This document shows positions 17,336-25,907 of a stretch of DNA of 64,000 bases, piece after piece. The DNA comes from JAAELZ01 sp965223465 (GTDB lineage Bacteria > Pseudomonadota > Gammaproteobacteria > Arenicellales > Poriferihabitantaceae). The translations under genes and the position numbers were made by a program. The DNA is taken from contig OZ245025.1 of assembly GCA_965223465.1 (NCBI GenBank), positions 434,001 to 498,000 on the forward strand, in the 5' to 3' direction. Under the pieces are notes generated by a model. That model was not told where the DNA came from. It searched no databases and saw only the letters and a program-made list of their open reading frames with translations. Every line of letters begins with the position of its first letter. Within the stretch, counting starts at the first letter, position 1.

Positions 17336-19218
17336 CGGAGACAAAAAAGCGTCGCACGATAAAAAGGCTGGATGAACGCCTGATCAATCAAATTGCTGCC
17401 GGGGAAGTCATTGAGCGACCGGCTTCTTTGATAAAGGAATTGCTGGAAAATAGTCTCGACGCGCAGGCAGATTATATTGATATTCAAATAGAACGTGGTG
17501 GCATGAAGCGCATCACCGTAGCCGATACGGGTATCGGTATTCCTGAAAACGAAATGGAGCTTGCGCTATCGCGTCACGCCACCAGTAAACTCAATCGTTT
17601 TGAGGATTTATATCAAATGCAAAGCCTCGGCTTTAGAGGTGAGGCTTTGCCAAGTATCGCGGCTGTATCTAAATTGCGATTGGTATCGAAGGCGACAGGC
17701 GTTGATCTAGCGTACGAAATTCGTTGTCATGGAGGACAGACAATGGGTGAACCCGTGCCCGTTTCGCGTGCAGCTGGGACCGAAATTGAAGTGACAGATC
17801 TATTTTATAACACCCCCGCACGACGGAAATTTCTGCGTACAGAATCAACCGAATATAAACATATTGATAAAAATATTCGTAAGCTTGCTTTGTCTCGTTT
17901 TGATGTCAGGTTTAAGTTAGCGCACAATGATAGGGTGACCATAGATTGCCCGATCGCCACAAGTGAAGCTGAAAAAACTGAACGCATTGGCAAAATCTGT
18001 GGGCAGGAATTTGCGCAAAACTCGGTACATTTTAGTACCGAACAACACGGTCTTGCATTGCAAGGGTGGCTTGGTTTGCCCACGTTTTCGCGCAGTCAGC
18101 GTGATTTGCAATATTTTTACGTCAACGGTCGTGCAATAAATGATCCGCTGATTGCGCACGCGGTAAAACGTGCTTACGCGGATGTGCTTTACACAGGCCG
18201 TCACCCCGCGTTTGTACTGTTTTTATCAATTTCGCCACAAGCCGTGGATGTGAATGTTCACCCCGCTAAGACTGAAGTTCGTTTTAAAGATACGCGCCAG
18301 GTACATGATTTTGTTTATCGTACCTTAAATCAGGTTATTGCGGATTTACGTCCTGGTGAGAATGTGCCGCCAGCTCGCGCTCAGTTGCAGGCCGCAGAGT
18401 TTGATACAAGGGTTCCGGATATCAATGCGGTGACGCATACCCCCAGCAGTTTGGCACACTCGTCGTTAAGTAATTATCAGCTTGATAATTCGCGACCGGG
18501 CAAGCAATCGGGGTTCAGGTTTAATGCCGCTGAGCAAGTTTCGGCCTATCAAACATTGCACCCCAAACCAGGATCGTCCGCAGACGTTGGTTCGTCAGCT
18601 CGCGAAACAATCGCGGCGCTTGAATCTGACGAAATACCGCCTTTAGGGTTTGCACTGGCCCAGATAAAGGGCGCTTATATTTTATCTGAATCTGCTGATG
18701 GCTTGATATTGGTGGATATGCACGCCGCGCATGAACGTATCGTTTATGAATCTATGAAACAGGCCTTTGTTGCACAACAGATTGAGCAACAGCCCTTGTT
18801 GGTACCCGTGCGTATTGAATTGCCCGAGCAGCATATGGCCATTGCCAATGAACAGCAACAAGTGTTTACCCAATTAGGTCTGGATATCGAGCCGTTGGGT
18901 GAGACCGAATTAGTGGTGCGAAAAATTCCCGCTGCGCTGGCTAAAACAGATATCCCTGGTTTGATCAAAGACGTGCTGTCAGACCTGGATGAACTGGGTA
19001 TTTCCGACCGGGTAGAACAAACCATCCATGATATGCTGGCAACCAAAGCTTGTCATGGTGCTGTCAGGGCAAATCGGTTATTGACCCTACCCGAGATGAA
19101 CGCGTTATTGCGCCAAATGGAAACGGTAGAGCGTACTGGGCAGTGTAACCATGGCCGCCCAACCTGGGTCGCGGTATCGATGGATGAGCTGGATAAATGG
19201 TTTCTAAGAGGGCAATAA
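17332..19218 (+). CDS. mutL: DNA mismatch repair protein MutL, with endonuclease-type motifs
   Basis: 628 aa GHKL ATPase that links mismatch recognition by MutS to strand incision. The N-terminal ATPase motifs are intact: NQIAAGEVIERPASLIKELL, ENSLDA, ADTGIGI and GFRGEALPSIA. After a polar linker, the C-terminal domain carries VDMHAAHERIVYE (Asp462), which fits the metal-binding D-x-HA-x2-E-x4-E motif with Met in place of the usual Gln, and the partner motif CNHGRP (Cys605). Both are known from MutL proteins with their own nicking activity, as in Pseudomonas and Gram-positives, and are absent from the MutH-dependent E. coli protein. The ATG overlaps the amidase stop by 4 bases. Confidence 0.96.
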   Translation: MTETKKRRTIKRLDERLINQIAAGEVIERPASLIKELLENSLDAQADYIDIQIERGGMKRITVADTGIGIPENEMELALSRHATSKLNRFEDLYQMQSLGFRGEALPSIAAVSKLRLVSKATGVDLAYEIRCHGGQTMGEPVPVSRAAGTEIEVTDLFYNTPARRKFLRTESTEYKHIDKNIRKLALSRFDVRFKLAHNDRVTIDCPIATSEAEKTERIGKICGQEFAQNSVHFSTEQHGLALQGWLGLPTFSRSQRDLQYFYVNGRAINDPLIAHAVKRAYADVLYTGRHPAFVLFLSISPQAVDVNVHPAKTEVRFKDTRQVHDFVYRTLNQVIADLRPGENVPPARAQLQAAEFDTRVPDINAVTHTPSSLAHSSLSNYQLDNSRPGKQSGFRFNAAEQVSAYQTLHPKPGSSADVGSSARETIAALESDEIPPLGFALAQIKGAYILSESADGLILVDMHAAHERIVYESMKQAFVAQQIEQQPLLVPVRIELPEQHMAIANEQQQVFTQLGLDIEPLGETELVVRKIPAALAKTDIPGLIKDVLSDLDELGISDRVEQTIHDMLATKACHGAVRANRLLTLPEMNALLRQMETVERTGQCNHGRPTWVAVSMDELDKWFLRGQ

Positions 19219-19239
19219 GCTCTTAAATATCTAAAAAGA

Positions 19240-20157
19240 ATGACTGATTTACCCGTCATTTTTATCGCCGGGCCAACCGCATCGGGCAAAACCGAATTGG
19301 CTATCCAGTTGGCAGATCGGATGGACGTGTGTCTGATTAATGTAGATGCTGCCCAGGTCTATCGTGGCATGAATATCGGAACTGCAAAAATAGATCAGGC
19401 CACCCAACAGCGCTACCCGCATGCCTTGCTCGATATTCGAGAGCCCCATGAGGTCTACGATGCCGCTCAATTTGTTCAGGATGCTAATCTTCTGATAGAA
19501 CAAGCGCACACAGCTAAAAAACTTCCTGTTCTGGTCGGGGGTACCATGTTCTACTTTTCCGCACTCGAAAAGGGTGTGTCCAGGCTGCCAGAGGCCGATG
19601 CGGCTATTCGACAGTCAATTGAGCAGGAAGCAAAAAAACTGGGTTGGCAACGAATGTACGCAAAGCTCAATAAAATTGATCCTAAGCTAGGCCAGACCAT
19701 CCACGCAGGAGATCGGCAGCGTATTCAGCGCGCGCTTGAAATTTACCTCCTGACCGGTCAAGCCCCAAGTGTGATCATGGAAAAGCATAAACCCCAAGGT
19801 TTGGCTAAGTCGATACTTAAATTTAATCTATACACGCCGGACCGAAAATTGCTCCATCAGCGCATTGATGCGCGGTTTAATTCGATGCTAGAAAGCGGTT
19901 TGGTCGAAGAAGTTCAGGCGCTTAAATCAAGGCATGAATTGCACCATGATTTACCTTCCATGCGGTGCGTGGGTTACCGCCAGGTTTGGCAATATTTAGC
20001 AGGTGAGCTGGATTGTCAAAGCATGCGTGCCAAAGGGGTTGCAGCAACACGCCAGCTGGCCAAGCGCCAGCTAACCTGGTTACGGCACCAACGTGGGCAA
20101 ATATGGTTATCCTCTGAGTTTGACAACAATGCCGAGCTTATTCAGCGCTTTTTATAG
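19240..20157 (+). CDS. miaA: tRNA dimethylallyltransferase MiaA
   Basis: 305 aa enzyme that transfers a dimethylallyl group to A37 of tRNAs reading U-starting codons. The P-loop is GPTASGKT (residues 11-18), followed by the family signature DAAQVYRGMNIGTAK, the LPVLVGGTMFY segment, GDRQRIQRALEIYLLTG and the C-terminal RQLAKRQLTWLR. It starts 21 bases after mutL, in the standard order for gammaproteobacteria. The usual next gene, hfq, is not present; instead the coding end of miaA overlaps the next gene by 29 bases. Confidence 0.96.
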   Translation: MTDLPVIFIAGPTASGKTELAIQLADRMDVCLINVDAAQVYRGMNIGTAKIDQATQQRYPHALLDIREPHEVYDAAQFVQDANLLIEQAHTAKKLPVLVGGTMFYFSALEKGVSRLPEADAAIRQSIEQEAKKLGWQRMYAKLNKIDPKLGQTIHAGDRQRIQRALEIYLLTGQAPSVIMEKHKPQGLAKSILKFNLYTPDRKLLHQRIDARFNSMLESGLVEEVQALKSRHELHHDLPSMRCVGYRQVWQYLAGELDCQSMRAKGVAATRQLAKRQLTWLRHQRGQIWLSSEFDNNAELIQRFL

Positions 20158-21313
20158 TAGACACCTGCAAACAGGCCTGGTATCGCTGTGTACGATACTC
20201 ATGATCAACTATTCAGTGCGTGCTGATCAAGGCGCAGCGTGTAATTCCAGCCCCGTATTTGCTTTTAGCCAAGCCCTTTATTGGCAGGACTATCCGCGTG
20301 CAACCCGCCTACTATCACGCGTCGAACATGAACGCGGGGCGGTGATGGCTGCGTTCCTGTTGCAAGTATTAAACTGGAAGCAAGGCTATGATCTGCAAAA
20401 CAATCAGCGTCAGATTGAAGCACTTGATGGGATAGATCGCCTGATCAACCAGGTAGAAGTTTCTTTACAGCATACACCATTACTCGAAATTGAGTTGCTT
20501 GCCGCTAATATCATGTTGCATTCGGCACGTATAAACCTAGTGATGGGTAGAGTAATTCGCGCGGCCCGACTGGCCAAACGCGGTAATGCTTTAATTACAA
20601 ACGTGCTAAGGCAGAACCCAAACAAGGCCGACGCATGGTTGGCTGCAGGCCTATACCAATATTACACCGGTGATACGCAGAATGGATTTACGTGGGTAAA
20701 ACGCTGGTTTAATTTGCAGGGTGATAAAAAACGTGGGAGACAGTTAATCGAGCGAGCCATGGCTTTATCACCCGCATTTGCTTTTGAAGCCGCGCGCAGT
20801 TTAAAAATGGAACTGGATTGGAACAAGCAAGATGTCTGTCGTTATCCCGTGTTGTTGCCCAATACTCAATTCCGTTCTATGCAATCGTTAGAATTGATCC
20901 AATTGGAAATCACGGCAGATTTATTTTGCGGGAGAACGCAGCTTGCAAATAAGCGCATACAAGAGGCTGGATCTCAACTTGGGTCCGCACAGACGGAGAC
21001 GAATCGTTGGTTTGAAGATGCACGTTTATATGCCTTGGCGCAAGCAGGTGAGGTGGAGACACTGACTGCAATGCTTAATGCCACGCAGGGGCCAGATGCC
21101 GCCCAAGCTCAACTGAAAATCCAGTTTTCCTTAGCCAAGGCACTGGATGTTCAAGGCGAGCACGACCAATCCCAACCGGTGTATCAAGCGCTGCTTGACT
21201 CTGCGCTGGAAGATGCTTTTAAAAATTTGGCTAAAAAGTATCTCGCTGAACCTTATCGTGCGCCCATTACAATTGAGCCCGAAATCAATCTTGTTGCCTG
21301 TCCTGATCGCTAG
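20129..21313 (+). CDS. Exported TPR-like helical protein, unrecognised
   Basis: 394 aa from the ATG at 20129, which gives a signal-peptide-like N-terminus (about residues 13-32, ending VRA). A GTG at 20093 would add 12 residues before it. The mature part is alpha-helical and reads like degenerate TPR units, for example VIRAARLAKRGNALI, KADAWLAAGLYQYYTG and RQLIERAMALSPAFAFEAAR. Cysteines are few (for example near the mature N-terminus AACNSS and at the very end VACPDR). I do not recognise a named family. The 29-base overlap with miaA suggests translational coupling. Its 3' end overlaps tail-to-tail by 4 bases with the next gene. Confidence 0.72.
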   Translation: MPSLFSAFYSRHLQTGLVSLCTILMINYSVRADQGAACNSSPVFAFSQALYWQDYPRATRLLSRVEHERGAVMAAFLLQVLNWKQGYDLQNNQRQIEALDGIDRLINQVEVSLQHTPLLEIELLAANIMLHSARINLVMGRVIRAARLAKRGNALITNVLRQNPNKADAWLAAGLYQYYTGDTQNGFTWVKRWFNLQGDKKRGRQLIERAMALSPAFAFEAARSLKMELDWNKQDVCRYPVLLPNTQFRSMQSLELIQLEITADLFCGRTQLANKRIQEAGSQLGSAQTETNRWFEDARLYALAQAGEVETLTAMLNATQGPDAAQAQLKIQFSLAKALDVQGEHDQSQPVYQALLDSALEDAFKNLAKKYLAEPYRAPITIEPEINLVACPDR

Positions 21314-22038
21314 GACTGAATGGGGGTCTCACACATGACTGGATTAGAGAATAAAGGGACATGGAAGGGGTGTGCCAATCCCAATAGGGTGAGTAAGCCG
21401 AAAGCAATAATGAGTGCCCCCAGAGTTTGGCGCAGTAATGGCTGTTGGCGGAGCTGGTGTAATTTACCGCTGATTGCGCCGAGGCCAATTAACATGGGTA
21501 GCGTTCCCAAACCAAAGGCAAGCATAATAGACGCCCCGCCTAGTGGGGTAGCAATAGTCATGGACCAAACCAGCATGGAGTAGACCAAACCGCAGGGTAA
21601 CCAGCCCCAGATTAGGCCAGTTAAGAGTGAAGTGCGCCACCCTCGCTGGGTTAATAATTGGCTAAAAGGAGCCTGTACTTTTTTCCAGAGGGTGCCACCA
21701 AGTTTTTCAAAGTAAACCAGACCTTGCCACCAGCCGGCAAGATACAGCCCCAACGCCACCATAAATCCACCTGCCAGCATCAAGCCGATGTTTTGTACGT
21801 TATTGGGGTCAAATATTCCGATGGCCGTCCCACCTATTGAACCCGCAATCACGCCGGCGATCGTGTAACTGCCGATGCGTCCTGTATTGGTGAGTAACCA
21901 ATAGGGTAGACTGCTTAAGAATGGTTGTGTTTTTGGTTGAGCGCCTTGCTGGTTGAACAAGCCGACAAAGCCACCACACATGCCAATACAATGCACTGAG
22001 CCAAATAATCCCGCAAGAAAAGCAGCAATGAGTATCAT
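21310..22038 (-). CDS. Sulfite exporter TauE/SafE-family (UreH-like) membrane protein
   Basis: 242 aa with about six or seven hydrophobic segments. The N-terminus GSVHCIGMCGGFVGLF (GMCGG at residues 19-23) is the hallmark of the short DsbD/UreH-like TauE family members often linked to cytochrome oxidase assembly and metal handling. Later motifs include GWLPCGLVYSMLVWSM and GLGTLPMLIGLG. The paired cysteines in the first and fourth helices (CIGMC, PCG) are consistent with thiol or metal chemistry in the membrane. No cco genes are nearby, so the role is inferred from family only. Confidence 0.85.
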   Translation of the reverse strand: MILIAAFLAGLFGSVHCIGMCGGFVGLFNQQGAQPKTQPFLSSLPYWLLTNTGRIGSYTIAGVIAGSIGGTAIGIFDPNNVQNIGLMLAGGFMVALGLYLAGWWQGLVYFEKLGGTLWKKVQAPFSQLLTQRGWRTSLLTGLIWGWLPCGLVYSMLVWSMTIATPLGGASIMLAFGLGTLPMLIGLGAISGKLHQLRQQPLLRQTLGALIIAFGLLTLLGLAHPFHVPLFSNPVMCETPIQS

Positions 22039-22177
22039 ACGTTTATCAGGAAGTTAATGCCTTATGATTTGAAGGTTTCAGGCTGAATGTGTATACAAAC
22101 TGCGAGACGTACCGCGAGTGATAATTATATCAAATCACTTTCTAGGTTTTGCGAGAGGAAAGAGAAAAACCAATAAA

Positions 22178-22669
22178 ATGACGATTAATACCCGGCCGGC
22201 AAAGCCCGGCGACACGACACAAATATTTCAGTTTATCTGTGATTTGGCTGAATATGAAAAAGCGCTTGATCAGGTTAAATGTAGTGAGCAATCTTTAAAA
22301 CAAAGTTTGTTTGAGGAGCGGCCCACCGCTCATGCGCTGGTAATAGAGTATGCAGACCGTGCGATAGGCTACGCGATTTATTTTTACAATTTTTCAACCT
22401 GGTTGGCCGCTAAAGGGTTGTATTTAGAAGATTTATATATTGATCCGGTTTATCGAGGTAAAGGTGGTGGCATCGCTGCGATGAAAAGGCTGGCCCAAAT
22501 TGCGCGGGATAATGGGTGCAAGCGTTTCGAATGGAGCGTGCTGGATTGGAATACGCCCTCGATCAAGTTTTACGAATCAATCGGGGCGCGCGCACAAAGC
22601 GAATGGGTGGGTTATCGACTTGAGGGTGTGGCGTTGGCTGATTTGGCAAGTGAGAATCGTAAAAGTTAG
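22178..22669 (+). CDS. GNAT-family N-acetyltransferase
   Basis: 163 aa from the ATG at 22178; a GTG at 22118 would add 20 unlikely residues. The acetyl-CoA-binding motif is YIDPVYRGKGGGIAAMKRL (Q/R-x-x-G-x-G/A variant RGKGGG). The core fits the diamine acetyltransferase-like branch: the N-terminal RPAKPGDTTQIFQFICDLAE, then LYLEDLYID, then WSVLDWNTPSIKFYESIGA. The substrate is not known; homologues acetylate small amines or amino acids. A purine-rich stretch (GAGAGGAA, 22152) is somewhat far from the ATG. It stands alone between two minus-strand genes. Confidence 0.87.
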   Translation: MTINTRPAKPGDTTQIFQFICDLAEYEKALDQVKCSEQSLKQSLFEERPTAHALVIEYADRAIGYAIYFYNFSTWLAAKGLYLEDLYIDPVYRGKGGGIAAMKRLAQIARDNGCKRFEWSVLDWNTPSIKFYESIGARAQSEWVGYRLEGVALADLASENRKS

Positions 22670-22722
22670 ATTCCTGATTCAATTATTGCTGCTGCTGCCG
22701 TAATGCGCATACTGAAATTGGT

Positions 22723-23445
22723 TTAAGAAATCAGCTCAAGCATCTCCTCGGTCGCCTGTTTCAAGCCTACAAACAGCGCGCGCGCGACGATCGCGTGTCC
22801 AATATTGAGCTCGCGTATTTCGTCAATTTGCGCAATCGGCACGGTATTGGTGTAATGCAATCCGTGCCCGGCGTTGACGTGGAGGCCAATTGAATCGGCG
22901 TATCTCGCCGCTTTTACGATGCGCTTAAATTCTCTTTCTTCGCCTGCACTGGTTTGTTGCTCAGCGTAAGCACCGGTATGTAATTCGATGACGGGCACGC
23001 CAATAACTTTGGCTTTATCAATGTGGTCAATATCCGGTTCTATAAATAAGGAGACTCGACTACCCGCCTCACTCAGCCTGTCAGTTGCGTGTTTGATTCG
23101 ATCAAACTGGCCGACCACATCCAGCCCACCTTCAGTAGTCAGCTCTTCGCGTTTTTCCGGCACAACGCAACAATCGTGCGGTTTGACCTGGCAGGCGATA
23201 TCGATCATTTCGTCCACCGCAGCCAATTCCAGATTCAAACGCAAGGACGTATGCTCGGCAATGGCCGGAACATCTACATCCTGAATATGCCGACGATCCT
23301 CACGCAGGTGTATGGTGATCGCTTCGGCGTTAGTTTTTTCGATTTCCTTGACCGCCTCGAGTAAATCAGGGTAAGGCGTTCCGCGTGCCTGGCGAATCGT
23401 GGCGACGTGGTCAATATTGACCCCAAGTATGGTTTGGTAGTGCAT
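22723..23445 (-). CDS. pdxJ: Pyridoxine 5'-phosphate synthase PdxJ
   Basis: 240 aa TIM-barrel enzyme that condenses 1-deoxy-D-xylulose 5-phosphate with 3-amino-2-oxopropyl phosphate in the DXP-dependent vitamin B6 pathway. Diagnostic segments are GVNIDHVATIRQARGTPYPD at the N-terminus, ITIHLREDRRHI with the catalytic histidine-arginine patch, CCVVPEKREELTTEGG, SLFIEPD and the C-terminal LHVNAGHGLHYTN and NIGHAIVARALFVGL. Length is standard. It is often found near recO or acpS, neither of which is here. Confidence 0.97.
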   Translation of the reverse strand: MHYQTILGVNIDHVATIRQARGTPYPDLLEAVKEIEKTNAEAITIHLREDRRHIQDVDVPAIAEHTSLRLNLELAAVDEMIDIACQVKPHDCCVVPEKREELTTEGGLDVVGQFDRIKHATDRLSEAGSRVSLFIEPDIDHIDKAKVIGVPVIELHTGAYAEQQTSAGEEREFKRIVKAARYADSIGLHVNAGHGLHYTNTVPIAQIDEIRELNIGHAIVARALFVGLKQATEEMLELIS

Positions 23446-23581
23446 TTTGCAACCCCACTTAAACTTAAGCTCGAATAATAGTCGGCTTTAACGGGAGTTG
23501 CTATAGGCGGGTGTTAATCTTATCGCTTTGCTGCAATGCTAAAATTGGACATGCTTTTTATCGGCATGTCAAACAGCATCG

Positions 23582-23896
23582 CTAGCAACCCACAATACGC
23601 GCCAGACCACCGTGGATATTAATAGCGCCTATGACGGTAGTTGCACGAACCTCTTCACGACAATAATCTACCATCATAATGCAAGGTTTTTCGCGTATGC
23701 AATGCACATCTGATACGCCTTTGAGCATTTTTAATGTGCTGACGATGGCCTTTTGGGCGGTAGGGTCAGAGCCATTTTTCAACCATATGATTGCCGTACA
23801 GGTATGTTTGGTTTCCGTTTTAAAGGTGGTGGTGTTACTGGTATCGCTAAATAGCGCTACCTGCTGTTCTACTACCGCGGGGTGATGCGATCCCAT
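23582..23896 (-). CDS. Small protein, possibly HMA-like fold, unrecognised
   Basis: 104 aa. Residues 30-104 have a beta-alpha-beta pattern like a heavy-metal-associated domain: TCTAIIWLKN (strand), TAQKAIVSTLKMLKGVSDV (helix and strand), CIMMVDYCREEV (strand), then VIGAINIHGGLARIVGC (helix and strand). The usual CxxC metal loop is absent, although there are five cysteines, including the last residue. The ORF is free-standing between pdxJ and an Atm1-type exporter and is read in the same direction as both. The fold assignment is inference from pattern only. An AGAGG lies about 10 bases upstream of the ATG. Confidence 0.6.
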   Translation of the reverse strand: MGSHHPAVVEQQVALFSDTSNTTTFKTETKHTCTAIIWLKNGSDPTAQKAIVSTLKMLKGVSDVHCIREKPCIMMVDYCREEVRATTVIGAINIHGGLARIVGC

Positions 23897-24008
23897 AATC
23901 TAATTCCTCTTATTGATTAATGCTAACGGCTCGTATTCCATTCGTTGTCCCGAGCCACTATGCGGTGCGTAGTATGTCTAGTTTAGGGCGGGCTTAATGT
24001 GTGCAACC

Positions 24009-25802
24009 TCACACATTGTCACTTAAGGCTTTATTTTGTTGCATTTCCCACATTTGTGCGTATAGACCATCGTGGGTTAGTAGTTCAACATGTGAACCAC
24101 GTTCTGCGATACGGCCTTTGTCGAGTACGATGATCTGATCTGCGTGGGTTATGGTTGATAGGCGATGCGCGATGATCAGGGTGGTGTTTCCTTTGGAGAC
24201 GTCGTTGATGGCAGCTTGGATGGCTTTTTCTGAGCGACTATCCAGCGAGGATGTGGCTTCGTCAAATACTAAAATGGGTGCGCCTTTTAATACCATCCGG
24301 GCAATGGCCACGCGTTGTTTTTCGCCACCCGAAAGCTTGAGACCACGTTCTCCGACCAGTATTTCGTAGCCCTGGGCATGGGATTCGATGAGCGCGTGAA
24401 TTTGTGCCCGCCTGGCCGCGCGTTCTACCTCTTCATCACTGGCTTCAGGTCGCCCGTAGCGGATGTTATAGCCGATGGTTTCATTGAATAGAACAGATTC
24501 CTGCGGTACAAAGCCCATGACCGCACGGATACTCTCGAGCGTACAATGCTTGATATCCTGCCCGTCAATGAGTACGCGTCCCGAGGTTGGATCGTAGAAA
24601 CGAAACAACAGGCGCGAAAGCGTTGATTTACCCGAGCCGGACGGACCAACGATTGCCAGTGTTTCGCCACTGTTAATGGTAAAATTGAGTTTGTCCAGCA
24701 GCGGTGTATCCTGCGAATAGCGAAAACTGACATCTTCAAACGTGATCTCACCCTTGTCCAATATCAACGGTTGGGCGTCCGCCTGTTGAATGATATCTGG
24801 CTTTTCTTCCAGTAGATCAAACAAGCGCTGCATATCGATCAGTGAATGCGTGATTTCACGATAAATCGAGCCGAGAAAATTCAGCGGAATATAAAGCTGG
24901 ATTAAAAACGCATTAATCATGACAAAATCGCCCAGCGACAAGTTTTCCGCCGCGACACCATTGGCAGCCATAACCAACAGTACGGTAAGCCCAATTGCGA
25001 CGATCAGGGCTTGTCCGATGTTTAGAAACGCCAGTGAAGTGGTGCTTTTCATCGAAGCAATGCGCCAGCGATCCAGGATGGAGGTCAGTCGTTCGGTTTC
25101 TACCGCTTCATTACCAAAGACCTTGACGGTTTCGTAGTTAAGTAACGAATCTAGTACATTGGTATTGGAAGCAGATTCAGCCTCGTTCATATCTACTCGA
25201 AATCGGGTGCGCCACTGGGTGACGAAAAAAGTAAACGCAGCGTAGACCACAATGGTAATCGAAGTCACCAACGCAAATTTGGGCTCGAAACGAATCCACA
25301 ATATGCCAATCACTACACTGATTTCAAAAAAGGTGGGCACGATATTAAACACAAACAAGCGCATAAAGTTGTTAATCGCCCGTGTGCCGCGTTCTATATC
25401 ACGGGATAGCGCACCGGTTTTACGATCCAAATGAAAGGCGAGAGATAGGCGATGCAATTGCTTGAATACTTCGAGCGAGAGCGCACGAATGGTGTTGATT
25501 GAGGCGCGCGCGAACACGATATTTCGCAGCTCGTTAAATAGGATGGAGCTAAATCTTAGCGCGCCATAGCCGAGTAACAGCGCAAAAGGTACGACAACCA
25601 ATGTCTGCTGAGGGTTTTGTTCGAGCTGGTCAACGATGCCTTTTAAAATAATCGGAACACCAATATTGGCGAGTTTGGCCGCGATTAAAAAAATCAACCC
25701 AATAACCACTCGACTACGGTATTGCCACAAATAAGGCCACAGTAAAGAGGCGGTGTGCCAGTTGGGTTTAAGCTTGCGGTCTACGGGTTGGTGGTAGGAC
25801 AT
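24009..25802 (-). CDS. Atm1-type ABC exporter (fused membrane and ATPase domains)
   Basis: 597 aa half-transporter. Six membrane helices occupy the first 330 residues; LNFLGSIYREITHSLIDMQR is characteristic of the Atm1/ABCB7/HMT group. The ATPase domain has Walker A AIVGPSGSGKSTLSRLL, the signature LKLSGGEKQRVAIARM, Walker B ILVFDEATSSLD and the switch IIAHRLSTI. Members move glutathione conjugates, persulfides or metal-related thiols across the membrane; the exact substrate here cannot be told. It precedes nothing obviously co-transcribed and lies downstream of clpB on the same strand, separated from it by a hairpin terminator. Confidence 0.9.
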   Translation of the reverse strand: MSYHQPVDRKLKPNWHTASLLWPYLWQYRSRVVIGLIFLIAAKLANIGVPIILKGIVDQLEQNPQQTLVVVPFALLLGYGALRFSSILFNELRNIVFARASINTIRALSLEVFKQLHRLSLAFHLDRKTGALSRDIERGTRAINNFMRLFVFNIVPTFFEISVVIGILWIRFEPKFALVTSITIVVYAAFTFFVTQWRTRFRVDMNEAESASNTNVLDSLLNYETVKVFGNEAVETERLTSILDRWRIASMKSTTSLAFLNIGQALIVAIGLTVLLVMAANGVAAENLSLGDFVMINAFLIQLYIPLNFLGSIYREITHSLIDMQRLFDLLEEKPDIIQQADAQPLILDKGEITFEDVSFRYSQDTPLLDKLNFTINSGETLAIVGPSGSGKSTLSRLLFRFYDPTSGRVLIDGQDIKHCTLESIRAVMGFVPQESVLFNETIGYNIRYGRPEASDEEVERAARRAQIHALIESHAQGYEILVGERGLKLSGGEKQRVAIARMVLKGAPILVFDEATSSLDSRSEKAIQAAINDVSKGNTTLIIAHRLSTITHADQIIVLDKGRIAERGSHVELLTHDGLYAQMWEMQQNKALSDNV

Positions 25803-25830
25803 TATTTATTGTAGGCGAATTTCAGGCAGT

Positions 25831-25861
25831 AAAATAGGCGGGTAGCGATCAGGCTACCCGC
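25831..25861 (-). terminator. Intrinsic terminator downstream of clpB
   Basis: A perfect 9-bp stem (GCGGGTAGC at 25838-25846 and GCTACCCGC at 25853-25861) with a 6-base loop. On the minus strand the stem is followed by CTATTTTA, a short T-run. It lies 47 bases beyond the clpB stop and 36 bases before the ABC exporter start, so it would separate the two transcripts. Confidence 0.7.
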
Positions 25862-25907
25862 GAAAGGCAAGACTACTCAGCTTTTGAGGCTGCTTAGCCA
25901 AGCAACG

